Positions 1 to 4,822 of a stretch of 14,265 nt of DNA are shown piece by piece. The DNA is taken from NCBI GenBank assembly GCA_002310235.1, contig DBYO01000049.1, positions 1 to 14,265 on the forward strand, written 5' to 3'. Source of the stretch: Bacteroidales bacterium UBA1184 (GTDB lineage: Bacteria > Bacteroidota > Bacteroidia > Bacteroidales > ML635J-15). The notes under the pieces were generated by a model that worked only from the letters and a program-made list of their open reading frames with translations, was not told where the DNA came from and searched no databases. The stretch's first letter is position 1; every line of letters begins with the position of its first letter. The position numbers were made by a program, and so were the translations under genes.

Positions 1-80
1 AATTTGAATTTAATCCGAAAAAGAATGCAATGACTTTATTCCAGAATGGAGCGAAATTAGTTTTACGAAAGAAAAAGTAA
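1..80 (+). CDS. C-terminal end of an unidentified protein (5' truncated)
   Basis: The frame whose first full codon is at position 3 is open to a TAA at 78-80 and gives 25 residues ending in FQNGAKLVLRKKK. It stops 29 bases before the next gene on the same strand, which is what the 3' end of an upstream operon partner would look like. The MTLFQNG-type ending resembles the last beta-strands of the domain found after the catalytic part of many Bacteroidota serine beta-lactamase-like hydrolases. That is a weak resemblance over a very short stretch, so no function is assigned. The rest of the gene lies outside the window. Confidence 0.5.
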   Translation, partial: FEFNPKKNAMTLFQNGAKLVLRKKK

Positions 81-109
81 ATAATATAGCAAAATAAAAA
101 GTATCGATT

Positions 110-2173
110 ATGAAAAGAATAGTTTTCCCATTAATTGTTTTGGCAATGGTAGCGTTTGTTTCGTGCAAGGATTCTAACAAGGAGAATGGTGCAGTGGTAG
201 CCGAATTCAGGATTCCGCAAAACGACATTGAAAGAACTGTTCGCAGTTTGAAGGAGTACTGCGACGGACAGGATGCCGACCGTATTGAGAAAGGAGTATC
301 GCAGGTTGCTGCGTTGTGGCAGGAGCAAGATGGTTCGCTAGATGATTTCTACGATTTCTGTATGACCAATTTTGTGCTTGACTCTGCAAAGAGGTTCGAA
401 ACGTACAAGAAAATTGAGCGCAATCTCGAAATCCTTTATGGCTATGGCAATACAATGACTATTAAGTTGATGGAGCCGTTGCATCTAGATATGGGCGAAA
501 TAGATTTCGTTGACGAGGCGATGGGCGCATATTCAACTACGGCACATGTTAAAGATGATTTGTTTGCCAATAAGATGGCCTTCTACATTGTGTTAAACTT
601 TCCGTCATACTCGCTTGCCGAAAAGAAGCAGCTTTGCGACAATTGGACGCGTCAGGATTGGGCGTACGCACGACTTGGCGACAGGTTCACTTCGCGAGTA
701 CCTGCAGAGTACGAACAAGCAGCAAATGTAGCAATGACCAATGCCGACAATTATATCTCGAGCTACAACATTTATATGGGAAATCTCGTGGATAACAATG
801 GACAGACCTTGTTCCCAAAGGACATGAAGCTGATAAGCCACTGGAATCTGCGCGACGAACTTAAGTCGGATTATTCCGATTCGGAGCACGGACTCGAAAA
901 GCAGCAGATGATTTATGATGTGATGTTGCATATTGTAAATCAGGATATTCCGCAGGATGTAATCAATTCTGACAAATACCAGTGGAACCCGCGTACGAAT
1001 AAACTCTACAAGGACGGAGCTGAAGTTTCAAGTCCTGCTGAACCGTTTACACGCTACGAACATATCTTGTACAATTTCAAGGCGTTGTCGGCAATGGACA
1101 AGTTCAATTCGGTTTATCCGACATATATCGAAAGGGCTTTCGATGAGACAATGGAACTTACTCAGGATGAGGTTGAAAAGTTGTTCATTGATTTCATTTC
1201 CGCACCCGAAATTGCACAAGTAGGACAGTTGATTTCAAAGCGTTTAGGTCGTCCGTTGCAGCCATACGATATTTGGTACAATGGTTTTACCGCTCGCAAC
1301 GACATGAACGAGGCTGAACTTGACCGCATTACCCGTCAGCGTTATCCGAATCCGTCGGCATTTGGCCGCGACATTCCGCGAATCCTTACCGATTTGGGCT
1401 GGTCGCGCGAAAAGGCAAACTCTATCGCAGCAAAAATCAGTGTTGACCCTGCCCGTGGTGCTGGTCACGCTTGGGGAAGCGAAATGAAGGGCGATGTGGC
1501 TCATCTGCGTACAAGGATTGCAAAAAGCGGTATGGACTACAAGGGATACAATATTGCAGTTCACGAACTTGGACATTGCGTAGAGCAGACCATAACCCTT
1601 TACGATATCGACTACTATATGCTGAAGGGCATTCCGAATACCGCATTTACCGAGGCTGTTGCCTTTATGTTCCAAGGTCGCGACCTGAAGTTGCTCGGAC
1701 AGGCAAAGGGCGACGCTTCGGAGGAAAAGGAAGCAATGGCGGCATTGGAAAACTGCTGGTCGGCATACGAGATTATGGGTGTTTCATTGGTTGACCTTTA
1801 TATGTGGCGCTGGATGTACGAGAATCAGGATGCCAATGCTCAGGAACTTCGCGATGCAGTGGTTTCCATTGCAAAGGATGTGTGGAACAAGTATTATGCA
1901 CCAGTCTTTGGCGTAAAGGATTCGCCGATACTTGCAATTTATTCGCACATGATTGATTCGCCGTTGTATCTGGCAAACTATCCTGTGGGACACCTTATCG
2001 ACTACCAGATAGAAACCTATATGGCCGACAAACCATTTGCTGATGAGCTTACACGAATACTTCTGCAGGGCTCTATAACACCGCAGGCATGGATGAAAGG
2101 CGCTGTAGGAGCAGAAATTTCTGGCGAACCTACATTGGCAGGAGTTAGAAGGGCACTGGCAATGATGAATTAG
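110..2173 (+). CDS. M3-like zinc metallopeptidase lipoprotein
   Basis: A 687-residue predicted lipoprotein. Residues 1-18 are a hydrophobic signal ending in AFVS before C19, which fits a Bacteroidota lipobox, so the mature protein is probably anchored in an outer or periplasmic membrane leaflet. The zinc site is visible as HELGH at residues 485-489, in VHELGH. A glutamate in TEAVAF (E515), 26 residues after the second histidine, is a good third ligand. This HExxH plus distal Glu spacing is that of gluzincins of the M3 (thimet oligopeptidase) type, so the protein most likely cleaves peptides using E486 as the general base. The rest is largely helical and not recognised in detail; the length is near that of M3 enzymes. 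The start at 110 places the signal peptide exactly at the N-terminus. It probably shares a transcript with the gene ending at 80 and is closed by the terminator at 2197-2228. Confidence 0.8.
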   Translation: MKRIVFPLIVLAMVAFVSCKDSNKENGAVVAEFRIPQNDIERTVRSLKEYCDGQDADRIEKGVSQVAALWQEQDGSLDDFYDFCMTNFVLDSAKRFETYKKIERNLEILYGYGNTMTIKLMEPLHLDMGEIDFVDEAMGAYSTTAHVKDDLFANKMAFYIVLNFPSYSLAEKKQLCDNWTRQDWAYARLGDRFTSRVPAEYEQAANVAMTNADNYISSYNIYMGNLVDNNGQTLFPKDMKLISHWNLRDELKSDYSDSEHGLEKQQMIYDVMLHIVNQDIPQDVINSDKYQWNPRTNKLYKDGAEVSSPAEPFTRYEHILYNFKALSAMDKFNSVYPTYIERAFDETMELTQDEVEKLFIDFISAPEIAQVGQLISKRLGRPLQPYDIWYNGFTARNDMNEAELDRITRQRYPNPSAFGRDIPRILTDLGWSREKANSIAAKISVDPARGAGHAWGSEMKGDVAHLRTRIAKSGMDYKGYNIAVHELGHCVEQTITLYDIDYYMLKGIPNTAFTEAVAFMFQGRDLKLLGQAKGDASEEKEAMAALENCWSAYEIMGVSLVDLYMWRWMYENQDANAQELRDAVVSIAKDVWNKYYAPVFGVKDSPILAIYSHMIDSPLYLANYPVGHLIDYQIETYMADKPFADELTRILLQGSITPQAWMKGAVGAEISGEPTLAGVRRALAMMN

Positions 2174-2196
2174 AAATAAAATTTTCATAAAAATGC

Positions 2197-2228
2197 AAAA
2201 GGGTGGCATGTATGTCACCCTTTTTTTT
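2197..2228 (+). terminator. Rho-independent terminator after the metallopeptidase gene
   Basis: AAAAGGGTG (2197-2205) pairs with CACCCTTTT (2216 onward) around a 10-base loop. Eight T residues follow at 2221-2228, the first four of which double as the stem base. It lies 24 bases after the stop codon at 2173, so it separates the peptidase operon from the ssb block. Confidence 0.85.
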
Positions 2229-2291
2229 GTCAAATTGGATAAGTGAGTATTTAAATGTATTGTACTGATTAGTATTTATATATCCGTGTAT

Positions 2292-2328
2292 AAACGACAA
2301 GAAACGACTAATAAACGAAAGTAAACGT
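2292..2328 (+). repeat. Helically phased AAACGA repeats upstream of the first ssb
   Basis: AAACGA occurs at 2292, 2302 and 2313, and AAACGT at 2323. The steps are 10, 11 and 10 bases, about one helical turn, so all copies face the same side of the DNA. A related AAACCGAC follows near 2334, and the TTTAACGTTTAAAA stretch at 2401 echoes the last copy. The array sits upstream of a possible -7 box at 2360-2367. A protein-binding site (operator or activator site) is the simplest reading; an iteron-like origin is an alternative with less support because no replication initiator gene is present. Confidence 0.5.
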
Positions 2329-2359
2329 TTAAAAACCGACTAGCATTTTCAAATCACCC

Positions 2360-2367
2360 GACTTTTG
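2360..2367 (+). promoter_or_regulatory. Possible -7 box for the first ssb gene
   Basis: GACTTTTG followed by CA matches the Bacteroidota -7 consensus TAnnTTTG at seven of eight positions. I see no TTTG about 20 bases upstream, so recognition would have to lean on an activator, for which the phased AAACGA array is suitably placed. Transcription would start near 2373, giving a leader of about 50 bases. Confidence 0.35.
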
Positions 2368-2369
2368 CA

Positions 2370-2392
2370 TCGGATTTCAAAACGAAGTCCGA
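2370..2392 (+). promoter_or_regulatory. Hairpin in the leader of the first ssb gene
   Basis: TCGGATTTC (2370-2378) pairs with GAAGTCCGA (2384-2392) over nine positions with one G-U pair and a five-base AAAAC loop. It overlaps the predicted transcription start. GACTT at 2360-2364 can also pair with AAGTC at 2385-2389, an alternative fold. There is no T-tract, so it is not a terminator. It could be a DNA operator or a 5' RNA stem; its role is unknown. Confidence 0.4.
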
Positions 2393-2424
2393 ACAAAATG
2401 TTTAACGTTTAAAATTTTACGATT

Positions 2425-2790
2425 ATGAATTTAAGAAATCGCGTACAGCTAATTGGCAATCTGGGTTCGGAACCGCAGATTAGGGAATTTGAAAATGGTA
2501 GAAAACTCGCACGCTTCTCGCTCGCGACTACCGATGTTTATAAAAAAGATGGTAAATATGTGCGTGAAACACAATGGCACAGTGTGACGGCATGGAATAA
2601 GCTCGCCGAGGTATTGCAAAACCGTGAAGTTTCCACCGGCAGCGAAGTCATAGTGATGGGTAGTATAGTAAGCAGCACCTTTACCGATCGTAACGGCAAC
2701 GAGCGCAAGATCTCAGAGATTGTTGCCGACAGCATTATGGTAAGACGACTCAAACGTGCAGATGCAAAGATGGAGAAGAATATTGCGTAA
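2425..2790 (+). CDS. ssb: Single-stranded DNA-binding protein, tail-less (first copy)
   Basis: A 121-residue protein with the whole SSB OB-fold: the opening MNLRNRVQLIGNLG, then LARFSLATTD, TQWHSVTAWNKLAE and the closing strand ISEIVADSIMV. Proteins of this family coat single-stranded DNA during replication, repair and recombination. The fold occupies nearly all the chain. The linker and acidic tip (DDDxPF) with which housekeeping SSBs recruit partner proteins are absent; the chain instead ends in a basic, lysine-containing stretch ending EKNIA. That suggests a specialised or mobile-element copy rather than the cell's main SSB. The ATG at 2425 is fixed by the conserved N-terminus. The next gene starts 80 bases downstream on the same strand. 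Confidence 0.92.
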   Translation: MNLRNRVQLIGNLGSEPQIREFENGRKLARFSLATTDVYKKDGKYVRETQWHSVTAWNKLAEVLQNREVSTGSEVIVMGSIVSSTFTDRNGNERKISEIVADSIMVRRLKRADAKMEKNIA

Positions 2791-2870
2791 GGTTTTGCTT
2801 TTCAGTTATGGTTCTCATTGATGAAAAAGCCTTAATAAGAATTGATTAATTGCCCAAAAGAATTTTAGAA

Positions 2871-3278
2871 ATGAAGAAGAAAATTGCAGAAAATTATGGT
2901 GATTACATAAAGGTTGGCGAAATTAAAATCGGGAGGGGTATAAAAGGTGGAAATATACTCGTCAGCAACAACCAATTGGTTCATATTATGGCGAAACATG
3001 GTGTGGAAATTGAGAAAGTCGGCTTTTCTGTATTGCAGTTCATCAAGACTATATGCAGCGATTATAACCAAATTAGGTCAACGAGAGACGGATATATACT
3101 TGTAGTATATAGTGAACACTTATCAAAAATCGCAATCATCGAAATTAATTTGTCACTTGACGGATTCTGGGAAATAAAAACAGCCGGACCAAGAAGTAGT
3201 TCGACTATTGAAAAAAAGGCTCTTGTGTGGGATAGTGCGAAACGCTATCCAAGCGGCAACGGCAACCGTTCCAATTAG
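2871..3278 (+). CDS. Small protein with possible BECR nuclease fold (first copy)
   Basis: A 135-residue soluble protein with no signal peptide. I choose ATG 2871 over the TTG at 2850: the frame opens only at 2850, after a stop at 2847-2849, and TTG adds just seven residues. Visible landmarks are NNQLVHIMAKHG (H38, K42, H43), then a helix FIKTICSDYNQI, a strand YILVVY, a strand KIAIIEINL, and FWEIKTAG with T104 followed by RSSST (108-112). An early H..KH, a later W-x-(I/V)-x-T and a nearby Arg/Ser cluster are typical of phage and mobile-element nucleases of the Barnase/EndoU/ColicinE5-D/RelE superfamily. The same order of landmarks occurs in the gene at 4259-4693. RNase or toxin activity is an inference; similarity to a named family was not tested. 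Confidence 0.6.
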   Translation: MKKKIAENYGDYIKVGEIKIGRGIKGGNILVSNNQLVHIMAKHGVEIEKVGFSVLQFIKTICSDYNQIRSTRDGYILVVYSEHLSKIAIIEINLSLDGFWEIKTAGPRSSSTIEKKALVWDSAKRYPSGNGNRSN

Positions 3279-3280
3279 AT

Positions 3281-3346
3281 AAGTGTTAAGTCGAGCCCGC
3301 CGTTCATAACACTTCCGCGCAACATGGACATCGCAAACATAACACT
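3281..3346 (+). repeat. Inverted repeat plus direct repeat after the first BECR-like gene
   Basis: AAGTGTTA (3281-3288) and TAACACTT (3307-3314) form a perfect 8-base inverted repeat two bases after the stop codon. The 9-base CATAACACT occurs at 3305-3313 and again at 3338-3346, so the left arm can pair with either copy. The second copy is followed by ATTTTTTTTA, which makes the long-loop pairing look terminator-like. Transcription termination after the ssb/BECR-like pair is the likely job, but the alternative pairing is unusual. Confidence 0.45.
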
Positions 3347-3469
3347 ATTTTTTTTATTGACAATAAAAAATTAAGAAAATAAAAAGTTGGATTATGGTTT
3401 ATCTCAGGTCGAAATGACATGCATAGGTGGTAATAAATTTAATTGCATAACTAATAAATTTTAAAGAAA

Positions 3470-3823
3470 ATGGATACAAGAAATTTTGTAAGATTGGTCG
3501 GAAATCTTGGAACCGACCCGAAGGTAACAGAGACAAAGAATGCTAAAGTAGCGAGATTCTCGCTGGCTACAACCGAAAATTATTTTGAGAACGGCAAGCA
3601 AGTCGCTAAAACCGAGTGGCACAACGTGGTTGCATGGAATGCAAATGCCGATTTGGTGGCGGAAAAATGCGCGAAAGGTTCGCGAGTCGTTGTTATGGGA
3701 CGTCTGGCAAGTCGCAGCTACGACGACCAGAACAAAGTCAGACGGTATATTACCGAGGTTGTTGCCGAAGAAATTATTTGTGAGAAAAGGGGCATGCAGA
3801 ATGCAGATGATGCCGAGTGTTAA
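3470..3823 (+). CDS. ssb: Single-stranded DNA-binding protein (second copy)
   Basis: A 117-residue SSB OB-fold protein: MDTRNFVRLVGNLGTDP, VARFSLATTENY, TEWHNVVAWNANAD, then GSRVVVMGRLAS and the last strand ITEVVAEEII. It differs clearly from the copies at 2425 and 3841, which share the MNLRNRVQLIGNLG opening. The chain ends NADDAEC, weakly acidic but without the DDDxPF tip needed for partner recruitment. Its stop codon lies 17 bases before the ATG of the third copy, so the two are almost certainly co-transcribed and may form mixed oligomers. The 191-base spacer before it holds the repeats at 3281-3346 and otherwise only AT-rich sequence; no clear promoter was seen. Confidence 0.92.
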   Translation: MDTRNFVRLVGNLGTDPKVTETKNAKVARFSLATTENYFENGKQVAKTEWHNVVAWNANADLVAEKCAKGSRVVVMGRLASRSYDDQNKVRRYITEVVAEEIICEKRGMQNADDAEC

Positions 3824-3840
3824 TTGTTAAAATTAAGGTC

Positions 3841-4173
3841 ATGAATTTACGAAATAGAGTGCAGTTGATTGGAAATCTTGGCGGTGATCCTAAGTTTTAT
3901 GAATTCCCAAGCGGAACAAAGTTGGCAAGAATTTCGGTTGCCACATCCGAATTTTCAAAGCATAACGACAAGGTCGTCAAGGAAACGCAGTGGCATAATG
4001 TAGTTGCTTGGGGCAACCTTGCCGACATGGTGAAGACAAAAATATCAAAGGGTTATGAAGTTGTGGTTGACGGCAGCCTGAAACAGAACAGCTATACCGA
4101 TCGAGATGGTGTTGAAAGGCAATCGTACGAGGTTGTTGCAGATCGGATATTGTTTTGTAAGCCGGAAAAATAG
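3841..4173 (+). CDS. ssb: Single-stranded DNA-binding protein, tail-less (third copy)
   Basis: A 110-residue SSB OB-fold protein starting MNLRNRVQLIGNLGGDP, with ARISVATSEF, TQWHNVVAWGNLAD and a last strand YEVVADRILF. I place the start at ATG 3841 rather than the in-frame GTG at 3817, because the N-terminus then matches the copy at 2425 and because the GTG lies inside the preceding ssb gene. The chain ends FCKPEK directly after the fold, so the linker and acidic tip are missing. Codon choices in the shared N-terminus differ strongly from the 2425 copy, so the duplication is old or the copies were acquired separately. It is followed after a hairpin by the second BECR-like gene, as the 2425 copy is followed by the first. 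Confidence 0.92.
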   Translation: MNLRNRVQLIGNLGGDPKFYEFPSGTKLARISVATSEFSKHNDKVVKETQWHNVVAWGNLADMVKTKISKGYEVVVDGSLKQNSYTDRDGVERQSYEVVADRILFCKPEK

Positions 4174-4187
4174 ATGCTGTTTCTCGT

Positions 4188-4221
4188 GTAGGTGACTGCC
4201 TACTATTGGGCGGTTACCTAC
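4188..4221 (+). terminator. Long hairpin between the third ssb and the second BECR-like gene
   Basis: GTAGGTGACTGCC (4188-4200) pairs along its full 13 bases with GGCGGTTACCTAC (4209-4221), using two G-U pairs and an eight-base loop. It lies in the 85-base gap between two same-strand genes. No T-tract follows (the next bases are TTGGGATAAAA), so it is not a standard intrinsic terminator. It may act as an attenuator, an mRNA-processing or stability element, or a protein-binding site. The G-U pairs suggest selection at the RNA level. Confidence 0.45.
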
Positions 4222-4258
4222 TTGGGATAAAAATGCTGATGCTTATAATTTTTATAGT

Positions 4259-4693
4259 ATGGCAAATCAAAGAAAAAACAAGGTTAAGATCGAGAAGAAG
4301 TATGAAAATGTAGGCAGATTGCCAAGGTCGTCTATGGCAACGATAAAACAAATGTTAGGATTGGATAGAGGTGTTTTTTCTATAAAAGTATCTATGGGAA
4401 ATGCCTTGAAACACAATAATAAGCACTTGGATGAAATTACTTTAGAACTTGCAAATCTTGGACTCACACCATCTGATTACATTCGTTTTGTTGCGAATAG
4501 GTTCAATTGCATAGCGATGGGAAATATTCCAATGTCGTTGGTGTTAATTGTAGACAATGGAGATGCTCTTGGTCACATGGCTGCAATTCATCTGCATTTT
4601 GAAAAAAGTCAAAATTTCTGGCTTGTAACGAGTGTGCATTCAATACGTTCGTCAGATATTGTAAAACTTAATACTATATGGAGATTATCATAA
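4259..4693 (+). CDS. Small protein with possible BECR nuclease fold (second copy)
   Basis: A 144-residue soluble protein with a basic N-terminus (residues 1-30). Its core repeats the landmarks of the protein at 2871-3278: NALKHNNKHLDEI (H52, K55, H56) against NQLVHIMAKHG; DYIRFVANRFNCI against FIKTICSDYNQI; SLVLIVD against YILVVY; AAIHLHFE against AIIEINL; and NFWLVTSVHSIRSSDI (T124, R130) against FWEIKTAGPRSSSTI. Overall identity is low, but the order and spacing are shared, so I infer distant homology. The H..KH and FW-x-V-T elements suit the Barnase/EndoU/ColicinE5-D/RelE fold, in which His, Lys/Arg and Thr/Ser residues line an RNase site. No cognate antitoxin gene is obvious; the preceding ssb is the only close neighbour. 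The gene ends 129 bases before the helicase gene. Confidence 0.6.
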   Translation: MANQRKNKVKIEKKYENVGRLPRSSMATIKQMLGLDRGVFSIKVSMGNALKHNNKHLDEITLELANLGLTPSDYIRFVANRFNCIAMGNIPMSLVLIVDNGDALGHMAAIHLHFEKSQNFWLVTSVHSIRSSDIVKLNTIWRLS

Positions 4694-4697
4694 AAAA

Positions 4698-4774
4698 AGA
4701 GGCTGCCTGACACACCTCTCAGATCCGCTCGCTCAGACCTGTCTATTAGCCACCCTTTTGCACAATAAAGCGAG
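4698..4774 (+). repeat. Short inverted repeats in a GC-richer spacer
   Basis: The 129-base gap before the helicase gene is visibly richer in G and C than its flanks. It contains AGAGG (4698-4702) with CCTCT (4715-4719), and CTCGCT (4728-4733) with AGCGAG (4769-4774). The palindrome GCCTAGGC lies just beyond. None has a T-tract. No open frame or known RNA family was recognised here. Confidence 0.3.
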
Positions 4775-4822
4775 ATGCACGGGCCTAGGCACAAGACGTT
4801 GCAAATTTAATAAATAATTTTT

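Noticed and set aside
10..228. 72-residue minus-strand open frame at the left edge
   Set aside because: It overlaps the start of the peptidase gene and the plus-strand partial gene, and looks like low-complexity AT-rich translation.
1244..1675. 143-residue minus-strand open frame within the peptidase gene
   Set aside because: It runs opposite to the zinc-site coding region and has no recognisable features; treated as a coding shadow.
2292..2334. CRISPR array or iteron origin at the AAACGA repeats
   Set aside because: Repeats are six bases with four-to-five-base gaps, far too short for CRISPR, and there is no Rep protein nearby.
2850..2870. TTG start for the first BECR-like gene
   Set aside because: It adds seven residues without conserved character; ATG 2871 is the more usual start.
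3817..3840. GTG start for the third ssb
   Set aside because: It overlaps the previous ssb and precedes the conserved MNLRNRV N-terminus, which begins at ATG 3841.
4188..4221. Integron attC site
   Set aside because: The stem lacks the GTTRRRY and RYYYAAC core sites, and no integrase gene is present.
2425..4693. Prophage or integrative element
   Set aside because: SSB and nuclease-like genes hint at mobile origin, but no integrase, capsid, terminase, relaxase or attachment repeats are seen.
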